Assembly (NCBI GenBank): GCA_902489785.1
Contig: CABUBG010000001.1
Span: forward strand, 9,164 to 73,163
Source of the DNA: Paramuribaculum sp900551515
GTDB lineage: Bacteria; Bacteroidota; Bacteroidia; Bacteroidales; Muribaculaceae
Reading direction: 5' to 3'
DNA: 64,000 bases
Part shown: positions 52,335 through 61,134 of the stretch, one piece after another
How positions within the stretch are numbered: position 1 is the stretch's first letter
How the letters are laid out: every line of letters starts with the position of its first letter
The notes under the pieces: generated by a model
What the model saw: only the letters and a program-made list of their open reading frames with translations
Database searches by the model: none
Told to the model about the DNA's origin: nothing
Position numbers and translations under genes: made by a program

Positions 52335-53448
52335 CGACATAAAGCATGCTATCAGCCTGTGCATCACGCATGGCATACCGTTTGCCGTGTATGCTATGCC
52401 GGGCGATGCGCATTGCTCGTTCATCGCCTCCGATCCGCGGCGGCACACCGATGGCTGCGCCATCTCGCCTGCAGAAATCGACGGGTTCAACGGGTTTCTT
52501 TTCAACCGTTTTGAAGTAAATGATACCCTTCATGCCTATGGTATCCGGCGCGAGCTTTCTTCCTCGGAAGCGATTGCCCTTGCCGACTCGCTTCCGGAGG
52601 TAAATGCATCCTCAACTACAGCCTATGAATCAACCGGCTACGAGTCATATCGCCGTCAGGTCGAATCCATAACCGCCGCCATCTCTTCCGAATCGGAGAA
52701 AGTAGTCCTGTCGCACGTCGTCACCATCCCGTCGTCACTGGATCCGGCAACGGTTGCCGACGCCTATTTCAGCAAGCACCCTTCCTGCTTCCGCTACATC
52801 TACTGCACTCCCGAATCGGATGTGTGGATTGGAGCCACGCCCGAGCTTTTGCTCTCAGTCGACCGTCTAAGCGGCGACATCACATCCATGTCACTCGCCG
52901 GCACCCGCCGCGCTGCCGACGACGAGCCCTGGGATCGCAAAAACACTCTTGAGCACAACATAGTCACTGATTATATCGTCGGCATCCTGACGCCTTTTTG
53001 CGATAGCGTGTCACGCCCGGAAAGAGCGCGTGTGAAATTCGGCGATATCGAACACATGTGTCACCTCATCCGCGCAAAGGCCTCGCGCATCGACCTTCAG
53101 GCACTCCTGCCGCAACTGAGTCCCACTCCGGCCCTATGCGGTTACCCGCGAGATAAAGCGATGGCTCTCATAACACAAAATGAACAGTTCCGGCGCAATT
53201 GCTACGGCGGTTTCGTCGGAGTAAGCAGTCCCGAACGCTCATCTTTCTTCGTCAATCTCCGCTGCGCTTTCACACAGCCGTTCGCAGGAAAGGATCCGCA
53301 CACCTACACCCTCTACGGCGGCGGCGGGCTCACTTGCCATTCTTTGTCTGAAAGCGAATGGCTGGAAGCCAAATCCAAAATGGCCTCTCTCATAAATATT
53401 TTATCCGACCAATCTTCAAGATTATCATCATTCAGTCATGAAACATAA
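52318..53448 (+). CDS. menF: Isochorismate synthase (chorismate-binding family)
   Basis: A 376-residue chorismate-utilising enzyme, probably isochorismate synthase for menaquinone. The active-site region has SLAGTRRAADDEPWDRKNTLEHNIVTDYI, FGDIEHMCHLIRAKA and YGGFVGVSS with the terminal YGGGGLTCHSLSESEWLEAKSK. ATG 52318 is preferred over a TTG inside the rimO coding end. In many Bacteroidota menF heads a men cluster; here menD and other genes are absent and an SGNH gene overlaps its end by 11 bp. An aminodeoxychorismate or salicylate-type synthase is a less likely alternative. Confidence 0.82.
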   Translation: MFLLDDDIKHAISLCITHGIPFAVYAMPGDAHCSFIASDPRRHTDGCAISPAEIDGFNGFLFNRFEVNDTLHAYGIRRELSSSEAIALADSLPEVNASSTTAYESTGYESYRRQVESITAAISSESEKVVLSHVVTIPSSLDPATVADAYFSKHPSCFRYIYCTPESDVWIGATPELLLSVDRLSGDITSMSLAGTRRAADDEPWDRKNTLEHNIVTDYIVGILTPFCDSVSRPERARVKFGDIEHMCHLIRAKASRIDLQALLPQLSPTPALCGYPRDKAMALITQNEQFRRNCYGGFVGVSSPERSSFFVNLRCAFTQPFAGKDPHTYTLYGGGGLTCHSLSESEWLEAKSKMASLINILSDQSSRLSSFSHET

Positions 53449-54808
53449 CGCCTGGCGTATAGTAATCATAGTTTTTTCAGCAATAGCAATATTAATCGGC
53501 ATCTCGTTCCTGCCCCTCAGCAAATGGACCGGAGGCCGAATCAGTGATTTCAATCTCTTTTCCGACATTCTCAACATCGGATTGCCGGAAGAAAAAGACA
53601 TCTCGGGCGCAACCATCGACCCCTGCCTTGCCGAAGCGATTGAAGAAGATAAACGCAAGGTCGACACCACGCTTAATTCAATCGACAACAAGCCTTTGAT
53701 TGCCGTTCAGCCCACCAAGCAGGGCGAGCAGGTGGTCATTGAGGACTATACGGAATCCGGCCGCGGCCTTGAGCATCTCCGCAATGCGATTTCGTCTGAC
53801 CGGCTTGCACGCATCGCCGTGATTGGCGACAGCTACATCGAAGGTGATATCCTGACCGAAGATCTGCGTGAATTCATGCAAAAACAATATGGCGGTACGG
53901 GCGTCGGCTACGTCAACATGTATTCCGAATTCCCCGGTTTCCGCAAAAGCGTGCGGCAGGGAGGCGGCAAAGGCTGGAAAGAATTTGCTGCAAACGGAAA
54001 ATTCGACGATCGCTACATGGGCCTGACGCAGCATTATTACAAGCTTACGTCTCCGACCACTTCCACTTACAGCGGATCAAAATCTTTCGCCAATATCGAC
54101 CGCTGGAACCGTTCGACATTCCTGTTCATATCCCCCGACTCCACGCAGATTACGGTCGAAACAGCATCCGGCACCAAGACCTACGATATCAAAGGCTCCG
54201 AATCGCTGCAGGCCATTACCGTTGATGAAAATACCGACAAATTCAACGTCACGGCCAACAAAACATCATTGATCGCACTCGGTGTCTGGCTCTCCGACAC
54301 CAAGGGCGTCAACGTCGACTGCATGTCGTCGCGCGGTTTTTCAGGTGTTACGCTTTCCAAAGTCAACACCGACCTTTCGGCTCAGATGTCGAAATATGTC
54401 AACTACGACCTCATAATCCTTGAATTCGGCATCAACGCAATGTCGGCCGGCCAAAAGAATTTCGACTCCTACCGTAAGCGCATGGAATCGGTGATCGTGC
54501 ATGTCCGGCAGTGCTTCCCCAACGCCGACATCCTCATCATGGGCATCGGCGACCGCGGTTCGAAACGCGGTACGGAGGTCCACTCCATGTCATCAGCCCA
54601 ATATATGGTTGAAGCACAGCGCGAAGCCGCACGCCGCACTCGCACCCTTTTCTGGGACACCCGCGAAGCAATGGGCGGCGAGGACGCCATCGTGCGCTGG
54701 ACACGCGACGGCCTTGCCAACAAAGACTATATACACCTGAACCATAAAGGCGGACGCGAACTTGCCACCCCGCTGTTCAAAGCAATTCAAATCAATCTCA
54801 ATAAATGA
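53438..54808 (+). CDS. SGNH/GDSL hydrolase-like protein 1, probable O-acylation partner
   Basis: A 456-residue envelope protein: one N-terminal membrane helix (residues 8-25, IVIIVFSAIAILIGISFL), an SGNH fold with IGDSY (Ser132 as nucleophile), LEFGINAMS (Asn block) and HLNHKGG near the C-terminus (DYIHLNHKG, the catalytic Asp-x-x-His). A large insert (about residues 170-300) separates blocks I and III. It resembles the membrane-anchored AlgJ/AlgX-type acetylation proteins in layout. It overlaps menF by 11 bp and the next gene by 4 bp, and precedes an MBOAT gene. Confidence 0.75.
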   Translation: MKHNAWRIVIIVFSAIAILIGISFLPLSKWTGGRISDFNLFSDILNIGLPEEKDISGATIDPCLAEAIEEDKRKVDTTLNSIDNKPLIAVQPTKQGEQVVIEDYTESGRGLEHLRNAISSDRLARIAVIGDSYIEGDILTEDLREFMQKQYGGTGVGYVNMYSEFPGFRKSVRQGGGKGWKEFAANGKFDDRYMGLTQHYYKLTSPTTSTYSGSKSFANIDRWNRSTFLFISPDSTQITVETASGTKTYDIKGSESLQAITVDENTDKFNVTANKTSLIALGVWLSDTKGVNVDCMSSRGFSGVTLSKVNTDLSAQMSKYVNYDLIILEFGINAMSAGQKNFDSYRKRMESVIVHVRQCFPNADILIMGIGDRGSKRGTEVHSMSSAQYMVEAQREAARRTRTLFWDTREAMGGEDAIVRWTRDGLANKDYIHLNHKGGRELATPLFKAIQINLNK

Positions 54809-56124
54809 CCCGCAAATTTTTAATACTGCTCGCCTCTTCTCTCCTTACGTTTGCGGCCTCCGCACAGGATGACATCGAACGCGATGACGAATCGGAAGAT
54901 GAAACCGAGATACGTGAGAATCCCGTTATCGATGGCATCGACGATGATTTCGACATCGTTGTTCCTTCATTTATAAAAAAAGGGAAAAACCACATCAATC
55001 TCAATGGCGCCGACTGGTCGAAACTACGCAGCGCCTTAGCCCGCTCCTACGCTCAGCCCGCCAACATCATACACATCGGCGACAGCCATCTGCAGGCCGA
55101 TTATGCCACATCGGAGATCAGAAACAATCTTCAGTACGACTTCGGCAATGCCGGCCGTGGTCTGATCACGCCTCTCCGTCTAAGCTCTACCAATCAGCCT
55201 GTCGATTACTCCTTTTCGAGCACGCTTAGCTGGAATGCCGTCAGGCTGATGAGTCAGAACTGGCCACGCACCATGGGATTTACCGGCACATCTATCACTC
55301 CGGTCAACCCCAGGTCCAACTTCCTTGTGGCTACCTCCGAGACTACCGACTACAATCCTTTCTCGGCTATCACGGTGTTTCATAACGGTCAGTTCTATGT
55401 CACTTCGGTCACGGATGCCGATGGCAATCTCATCCCTTTTCAGGCCGAGCCCTCAAAAAACTACACTCACATTTCCCTGTCGCGTGATGTCACCGCAGCA
55501 CGCATATATTTCGATTCGGCCGGCGACCTCACTCTTTTCGGAGCAAACCTCTCGGGCAACCGTCCCGGCCTCTTTTACCATACGATCGGAAACAACGGAG
55601 CGGCCTATAGCACTTACAACCGCATCGGCAAGATCGGGGAGGGCATAGCTCCGATTCACCCCGATCTCGTTATCATCTCTCTTGGTACAAACGAAGCTTT
55701 CGGCCGGTCTAACGCCGGATCTATTAAAAATGAGATCGATCGCCTGGTCAAGGATATACGCCATGCCAATCCCGAAACTGCTATACTGCTTGTCACACCG
55801 ATGGAATGTCAGCGCATTGTCTACACCACTGTCAAAGGTCGCAAAAAGAAAGGACGCAGGCGCCGGTCCTCCCGCCGGGTCAAAGGCTATAGCGTCAACG
55901 ACAATGTGGAGCGCGTCAGGGATGTCATCGTCAATTATGGCAAGGAAAACCACATCCCGGTCTACGACTGGTACACCGTGGCTGGAGGCGACGGCGCATC
56001 CAACAAATGGATTAAGGACGGCCTTTTTAGCGGCGATCGCATCCATCACAGCATTAAAGGATATAAACTCCAGGGATTGCTGATGTATCAGGCTTTGAGA
56101 GAGGCTTTCTCCCAGTCCAAATAA
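54805..56124 (+). CDS. SGNH/GDSL hydrolase-like protein 2, secreted, with basic loop
   Basis: A 439-residue exported protein with signal peptide ending at SAQ. Next comes an acidic stretch (DDIERDDESEDETE), then an SGNH domain: IGDSH with Ser94, ISLGTNEAFG with Asn296, and DRIHHSIKGY with Asp411 and His414. A Lys/Arg-rich loop lies at residues 345-360 (GRKKKGRRRRSSRRVK). All catalytic blocks are present, so hydrolase or acyltransferase activity is likely. It starts by ATGA overlap with protein 1 and is followed after 48 bp by the MBOAT gene. Confidence 0.75.
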   Translation: MTRKFLILLASSLLTFAASAQDDIERDDESEDETEIRENPVIDGIDDDFDIVVPSFIKKGKNHINLNGADWSKLRSALARSYAQPANIIHIGDSHLQADYATSEIRNNLQYDFGNAGRGLITPLRLSSTNQPVDYSFSSTLSWNAVRLMSQNWPRTMGFTGTSITPVNPRSNFLVATSETTDYNPFSAITVFHNGQFYVTSVTDADGNLIPFQAEPSKNYTHISLSRDVTAARIYFDSAGDLTLFGANLSGNRPGLFYHTIGNNGAAYSTYNRIGKIGEGIAPIHPDLVIISLGTNEAFGRSNAGSIKNEIDRLVKDIRHANPETAILLVTPMECQRIVYTTVKGRKKKGRRRRSSRRVKGYSVNDNVERVRDVIVNYGKENHIPVYDWYTVAGGDGASNKWIKDGLFSGDRIHHSIKGYKLQGLLMYQALREAFSQSK

Positions 56125-56172
56125 CCGTTATTCTCAGAGCAAACCATCGACATAAATCTTACGTCTCACGAA

Positions 56173-57660
56173 ATGTCCGATTCTGTTATCAACTTCGACA
56201 ATCTGCTCGCGTTGCTGAAATACGATCAGTATAATCCGCTGATGTTCAACACCGGATTATTCCTGATCCTGTTTGCGGTATTTCTCGCAATATATCAGCT
56301 GATGCGTAAACACCGGACTGCCAAGTTTCTGTTTGTCATTGCATTTTCTCTTTATTTCTACTATAAGTCGTCGGCCGAATATTGTTTCATCCTTCTCGGC
56401 GTTTGCCTCAGCGACTACTTTCTCGGAATACTCATGGAGAGATGCCGGCATAACTGGCAGAAGCGGCTCATTGTGGCTCTGAATGTGGTGATCAACGTCG
56501 GCATGCTCGTGTGGTTTAAATATTTCAACCTCATCTACGAGACGTTCGCCAATTTCACAGGCAGAGATTTCAATGCTCTTGACATTATTCTTCCGGCGGG
56601 CATATCCTTCTTCACATTCCGTTCGATCAGCTACATCGTCGACATTTATCGCGGAGTGATCCACGCCTGCCGTGATTTCCTCGCATATGCTTTCTACCTC
56701 ACATTCTTCCCGCCGCTGCTGGCCGGTCCCGTCGTTCGAGCCAAGGATATGCTTCCGCAGGTAATGGCCAATCCGGTGGCAAGCCGCGCCATGACGAGCG
56801 AAGGTTTGTTCCTAATAATGTGTGGCCTGTTCAAGAAGGTGCTGGTGGCCGACTTTATCAGCGTCAATTTTGTCGACCGTGTGTTTGACAATCCCGCGCT
56901 CTACACCGGCTTTGAAGTAGTCACCGCCATCTATGGCTTTGTCATCCAGCTTTACTGCGACTTTTCCGGCTACAGCGACATGGCTATCGGCCTTGCCCTG
57001 CTGATGGGATATCAGTTCCTCGACAACTTCCGTTCGCCGTTCAAATCGCAGAGCCCCACGGAATTCTGGCACCGCTGGCACATCTCGTTATCAACGTGGC
57101 TGCGCGACTATGTCTATATACCTCTCGGTGGAAACCGGTGCGGGAAATTGCGTCATTACTTCAACCTCATGTGTACCATGGTGATTGGCGGTCTCTGGCA
57201 CGGCGCTTCGTGGATGTATCTTATATGGGGCGCACTGCAGGGCTCATTCCTCGTAGGGCACAAAATGATCCGTCAGATTCTGCCGCGTGTGAAGCCGGAG
57301 AATCGCAACCGGTGGTGGCGGCGCGCCTTCAACATATTCATTACATTCAATCTCATCGCGCTGAGCTTTGTGTTCTTCCGCGCGCGATCGTTGGAGAAAG
57401 TAGGGGAGATGTGGGCCCAGATCCGCCACAATTTCCATCTGCAGGTGATCACTCAGTTCTGGGAAGGCTATGCTGCAATTATCATTGTGATGTTCGTTGC
57501 CTATGCGATGCATTATATGCCGGAACGGTTGACAGCACGCCTGAAATCCACCTATAATGCCATGCCGCTCATTGCGCAGGCTCTCGTGCTCGCTTTGCTG
57601 ATTTTCGTTGTCATTCAGCGCAAAGGCGAGATTGTCCCCTTCATTTATTTCCAGTACTGA
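56173..57660 (+). CDS. MBOAT family O-acyltransferase (AlgI/DltB-like)
   Basis: A 495-residue membrane enzyme with at least ten hydrophobic segments that moves an acyl group, usually acetyl, from the cytosol to a surface polymer. The conserved motif EFWHRWHISLS is at residues 297-306 and the catalytic His is His343 in GGLWHGASW. YCDFSGYSDMAIGLALLMGY is also family-typical. With two SGNH proteins upstream the layout matches alginate-type acetylation systems (MBOAT plus SGNH partners). The acceptor polymer is unknown; capsule, LPS glycan and peptidoglycan are all possible. Confidence 0.88.
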   Translation: MSDSVINFDNLLALLKYDQYNPLMFNTGLFLILFAVFLAIYQLMRKHRTAKFLFVIAFSLYFYYKSSAEYCFILLGVCLSDYFLGILMERCRHNWQKRLIVALNVVINVGMLVWFKYFNLIYETFANFTGRDFNALDIILPAGISFFTFRSISYIVDIYRGVIHACRDFLAYAFYLTFFPPLLAGPVVRAKDMLPQVMANPVASRAMTSEGLFLIMCGLFKKVLVADFISVNFVDRVFDNPALYTGFEVVTAIYGFVIQLYCDFSGYSDMAIGLALLMGYQFLDNFRSPFKSQSPTEFWHRWHISLSTWLRDYVYIPLGGNRCGKLRHYFNLMCTMVIGGLWHGASWMYLIWGALQGSFLVGHKMIRQILPRVKPENRNRWWRRAFNIFITFNLIALSFVFFRARSLEKVGEMWAQIRHNFHLQVITQFWEGYAAIIIVMFVAYAMHYMPERLTARLKSTYNAMPLIAQALVLALLIFVVIQRKGEIVPFIYFQY

Positions 57661-57708
57661 TATCAGCCCCGACTGCCTGAAGCGGTTGCAATCTATGCGT
57701 CGGTTTTG

Positions 57709-57801
57709 CGTATCCGTCCGAAAAAAGCCGACTTGATTTTGGTATCCATCCTAAAAAAGCCGACCTGACAAAATCAAGTCGGCTTTTTTCGGATGGATAC
57801 G
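57709..57801 (+). repeat. REP-like palindrome with tandem arm copies, likely bidirectional terminator
   Basis: Arm A (57710-57741) begins GTATCCGTCCGAAAAA. A near-copy B (57742-57768) follows directly, then an inverted copy C (57769-57801). B pairs with C as 27-bp arms around the loop CAAAA with two mismatches, and A pairs with C over 33 bp with one mismatch. Both stems contain AAAAAAGCCGAC opposite GTCGGCTTTTTT, so the hairpin can terminate transcription in both directions, including after the MBOAT gene. Confidence 0.82.
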
Positions 57802-58004
57802 AACAATCCACGGTCTGACCAATCCCGGGAATGGTGGCAGACGATACGCCACGACGGATAGTCATTCGTAAGCATATTCCATTGGCAACCGGTCTTGGTT
57901 ATGTAAAATATCGCGTCAATGATATCGAAAAGGTCATGTTTCCGGGGCAATGTCATGGATTGGGGCAGAGATGCCCTGACAATCAGTTTCTGGCTCACGA
58001 TCAG
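57802..58004 (-). pseudogene. IS5-family transposase N-terminal fragment
   Basis: A minus-strand frame reads HDLFDIIDAIFYITKTGCQW, then NMLTNDYPSWRIVCHHSRDW, which matches the N-terminal domain of IS5-type transposases (DAI.YI.RTGCQWRMLP..FP.W). The frame then runs into the palindromic repeat and stops. No DDE domain, no intact start and no IS ends are present, so it is a decayed fragment of about 65 codons. Confidence 0.7.
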
Positions 58005-58194
58005 ATCGGTTTTTTATTTCAATGGGCGTTGAATTATTTTGATAACCGGAATTTGACATGACAAGACACGGCGGGGGGAACCTCAGTTGGCATATTTACC
58101 GCCAGAATGTAAAGGAATGTAAACCATCGAAGAACTGTACGGCATGAAGTAAAGTAACCCTTGTCTCGCAGCAGCACGCCATCTTCTTCCTTTT

Positions 58195-58228
58195 GGCTCA
58201 GTCACATAGCCCGCTATGCTCCTGAGCC
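58195..58228. repeat. 34-bp imperfect palindrome
   Basis: GGCTCAG/CTGAGCC (7 bp) encloses CATAGC/GCTATG (6 bp) with 3-nt internal loops and a 2-nt centre. It lies in gene-free DNA and has no T-run, so it is not an ordinary terminator. Confidence 0.75.
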
Positions 58229-58290
58229 TGCAAGGAGGAATCTGACGCACTGCTACGACCCTGACGTCAACAAATTTTGTGGGATGGGTC

Positions 58291-58806
58291 TTAGAAATCC
58301 GACTTCCAAAGGACGATGTGGCCGGATGCAAGAGTCTCGGCAACGTTTATAAGGCGCTGATTGGATGAGCCGCGAAACAGTAGCTCGATATCGCGTTGCG
58401 ATTCAGCGAACGGCCCGTCGACCATCACATCGATGAATGGCAGCAACGCCGACAGCCGTTTGTCGTGCTGCACCGTCTCAAACAGATATCCCGTATAGCA
58501 CCAGATCGTTTTGCCCAGTTTTCTTATCTCCCGTGCAAGCAGAGCAAGCGGCTCGGCCTGAAAAAGCGGATCGCCGCCGGAAAAGGTCACATCAAAATCA
58601 TTCTCTTCAATCCGTTGGAGCAGTTCGCCGATAGTCATACCCTTTCCCGCCATCGGATCCCAGGTGGCCGGGTTCTGGCATCCGGGGCAGTGATGTTCGC
58701 ATCCTGCAAAATAGATAGAGGTCCGGAAGCCCGGACCATCTACCGTTGTGCCGTCTACAATATCAACGACACGAAGCGTTACATCTTCAGTATTCGTATT
58801 TATCAC
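58291..58806 (-). CDS. nrdG: Anaerobic ribonucleotide reductase activating enzyme
   Basis: Radical SAM activase that forms the glycyl radical on NrdD. The cluster motif C-x3-C-x2-C is Cys36, Cys40 and Cys43 (GCEHHCPGC). GGDPLFQAEPLALLAREI and the FIDVMVDGPF stretch are typical of NrdG. At 171 residues it is full length. It starts 9 bp after nrdD on the minus strand, the usual pair. Confidence 0.95.
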   Translation of the reverse strand: MINTNTEDVTLRVVDIVDGTTVDGPGFRTSIYFAGCEHHCPGCQNPATWDPMAGKGMTIGELLQRIEENDFDVTFSGGDPLFQAEPLALLAREIRKLGKTIWCYTGYLFETVQHDKRLSALLPFIDVMVDGPFAESQRDIELLFRGSSNQRLINVAETLASGHIVLWKSDF

Positions 58807-58815
58807 TTTATCGTT

Positions 58816-61053
58816 TCATTTATGAACAACGCGATCATTGAGCTCGGCAAGCTTGGCATTATTCCAGCGGTCGGTAGTTCCGACGAGATAACCGGTGATG
58901 CGCTGCAGTTTGTCGATGTCGCTGCTTCCGCATTTAGGGCATATCTCAAGATGGTCGCTTGCATCCTCATAGCCGCACGACATGCATCGGTTGCGGTTAT
59001 GGTTCACTGAGCAATAACCGATGTTGTACTGATCCATCAGGTCAACGATATCGGCAATGGCCTTCGGATTGTGGGTGGCGTCGCCGTCAATCTCCACATA
59101 GAAGATGTGACCGCCGCCGGTGAGTTCATGATAAGGAGCCTCGATTTCGGCCTTATGGCGCGGCGAGCAATGGTAGTAGACCGGCACGTGATTGGAATTC
59201 GTGTAGTAGATCTTATCGGTTATGCCGGGGATAATTCCGAATGATTTGCGGTCGCGCTGCGTGAATTTGCCCGAGAGCCCTTCGGCCGGAGTGGCGAGCA
59301 CCGAGAAGTTGTGCTGATATTTCTCGGAATATTCATTGACGCGGCTGCGCATGTGGGAGATGATTTTCAGTCCGAGTGCCTGCGATTCAGGCGATTCGCC
59401 GTGGTGTTTCCCGGTAAGGGCTACCAGACATTCGGCCAATCCGATGAATCCGATGCCAAGTGTGCCCTGGTTGATCACGCTCTCAATAGTCTGATTCGGC
59501 TTCAGGATATCGCTGCCGTTCCACAAACGCGACATCAGCAGCGGGAACTGCTTGGCAAGCGCAGTCTTCTGGAAGTCGAATCGGTCACACAGCTGGCGGG
59601 CTGTGATATCCAGCACCTGATCCAGTTTCTCGAAGAATTTCGCGATGCGCTCTTCCTTGTCCTTGATCATCATGCATTCGATGGCTATGCGCACGATATT
59701 GACGGTGGAGAAACTGAGGTTGCCGCGTCCGATCGACGTCTTCTCACCAAAGCGGTTCTCAAACACTCGTGTGCGGCATCCCATCGTGGCCACCTCATAT
59801 TTATAGCGCTGCGGATCATCGGCCTTCCATTTTTCATGGTAGTTGAATGTCGCGTCGAGATTCACGAAGTTGGGGAAGAAGCGGCGGGCGGTCACCTTGC
59901 AGGCCAGCTTATAGAGATCGTAGTTGCGGTCCTCGGGCAGATAGCTCACACCGCGTTTCTTTTTCCATATCTGAATCGGGAAAATCGCCGTGGCTCCATT
60001 GCCGACGCCTTCATATGTGGAGTTGAGCAGTTCGCGGATCACGCAACGGCCTTCGGCCGACGTGTCGGTGCCATAGTTGATTGAGCTGAACACCACCTGG
60101 TTGCCACCGCGGGAGTGAATGGTGTTCATGTTGTGGATGAATGCTTCCATAGATTGATGCACGCGGTCAACAGTCTGATTCATGGCGTGCTGGAGGAGAC
60201 GCTTGGTTCCTGTGAGTCCGTCGAGCGGCCGTTTCACGAAGTCGTCAATTTCAGCGTTGTAATATGACGACAGATCCTCTCCCGACACTTGCTCGAGTTT
60301 CTGCAGTTCTTCGATATATGACGATCTGACAAATGGAGCAAGATAGAAGTCGAATGCCGGGATGGCCTGACCGCCGTGCATCTCATTCTGCGCCGTTTCC
60401 AGAGAGATACAGCTTATTATGCTTGCTGTCTCGATACGTTTTGCCGGGCGCGATTCGCCATGGCCGGCAATAAATCCATACTGGAGTATGCGGTCGAGCG
60501 GATGCTGCACGCAAGTGAGGCTCTTTGTCGGGTAATAATCCTTGTCGTGAATATGCAGATATCCGTTGCGCACTGCATCGCGGGCTTCCTGCGAAAGGAG
60601 ATAATCGTCAACAAACGGTTTGGTAGTCTCGCTCGCGAATTTCATCATCATTCCCGCCGGCGAATCGGTGTTCATGTTGGCATTTTCGCGGGTGATATCG
60701 TTGCTTTTGGCTTCGATGATCTCCAGAAACATATCGCGTATCTTTGCCCGGCGGGCTATGCTGCGCTGATCACGATAGGCTATATAACGTTTTGCCACCT
60801 CCTTGCGGGGGCTGTTCATGAGCTCAAGTTCGACGCGGTCCTGTATGTCCTCTACGGTCATACGCTCATCGCCGGTCACTCCGATGCGGTCGGCTATTTT
60901 CTGGATCAGCGCTTCATCTTCGCCTGCTTCAGTCTGCAACATTGCCTTGCGAATGGCAGCTTTGATTTTCTCTTCGTTATAGCCCACTACGCGGCCATCA
61001 CGTTTTACTACGGTATGTATCATGGCATATTCTTTGTTTACCGGATTCGACAT
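58816..61053 (-). CDS. nrdD: Anaerobic ribonucleoside-triphosphate reductase
   Basis: Class III reductase that makes dNTPs without oxygen. The N-terminal ATP-cone (residues about 12-105, VVKRDGRVVGYNEEKI) gives allosteric control. The core has SRGGNQVVFSSINYGTD with catalytic Cys further on (CVIRELL and CMSCGYE region). The C-terminal Zn site uses the Cys pairs CMSC and CPKC, and the glycyl radical site is Gly721 in RITGYLVG. At 745 residues it is full length. Start at 61053 or Met11 (61023). A TAnnTTTG box lies 15 bp upstream. Confidence 0.96.
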   Translation of the reverse strand: MSNPVNKEYAMIHTVVKRDGRVVGYNEEKIKAAIRKAMLQTEAGEDEALIQKIADRIGVTGDERMTVEDIQDRVELELMNSPRKEVAKRYIAYRDQRSIARRAKIRDMFLEIIEAKSNDITRENANMNTDSPAGMMMKFASETTKPFVDDYLLSQEARDAVRNGYLHIHDKDYYPTKSLTCVQHPLDRILQYGFIAGHGESRPAKRIETASIISCISLETAQNEMHGGQAIPAFDFYLAPFVRSSYIEELQKLEQVSGEDLSSYYNAEIDDFVKRPLDGLTGTKRLLQHAMNQTVDRVHQSMEAFIHNMNTIHSRGGNQVVFSSINYGTDTSAEGRCVIRELLNSTYEGVGNGATAIFPIQIWKKKRGVSYLPEDRNYDLYKLACKVTARRFFPNFVNLDATFNYHEKWKADDPQRYKYEVATMGCRTRVFENRFGEKTSIGRGNLSFSTVNIVRIAIECMMIKDKEERIAKFFEKLDQVLDITARQLCDRFDFQKTALAKQFPLLMSRLWNGSDILKPNQTIESVINQGTLGIGFIGLAECLVALTGKHHGESPESQALGLKIISHMRSRVNEYSEKYQHNFSVLATPAEGLSGKFTQRDRKSFGIIPGITDKIYYTNSNHVPVYYHCSPRHKAEIEAPYHELTGGGHIFYVEIDGDATHNPKAIADIVDLMDQYNIGYCSVNHNRNRCMSCGYEDASDHLEICPKCGSSDIDKLQRITGYLVGTTDRWNNAKLAELNDRVVHK

Positions 61054-61068
61054 TGATTATTGACGTTG

Positions 61069-61076
61069 CAAATCTA
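61069..61076 (-). promoter_or_regulatory. -7 box for nrdD-nrdG
   Basis: TAGATTTG on the minus strand, 15 bp before the ATG at 61053, with TTGA at the expected -33 place (61096-61099). Confidence 0.65.
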
Positions 61077-61134
61077 CATATAATTTTCTTCAGGATCAAC
61101 ATTTTTTTCAATTAAATTATTCGACATATTATCT

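Larger units (their letters stand above)
57661..58290. other. Gene-free 630-bp region with repeats and mobile-element debris
   Basis: Between the MBOAT stop and the nrdG stop there is no credible intact gene. From left to right it holds a palindromic repeat that also acts as a likely terminator (57709-57801), a fragment of an IS5-type transposase on the minus strand (57802-58004), and a second block with a 34-bp dyad (58195-58228). An 86-codon minus-strand frame across 58083-58343 does not look like a real protein. Confidence 0.8.

Noticed and set aside
57661..58290. An intact insertion sequence
   Set aside because: Only an N-terminal transposase fragment remains, with no catalytic domain, no matching ends and no target duplication.
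58083..58343. An 86-codon minus-strand frame between nrdG and the transposase fragment
   Set aside because: It overlaps the end of nrdG, contains the 34-bp palindrome and lacks a domain or a credible start context. Repeat DNA is the better explanation.
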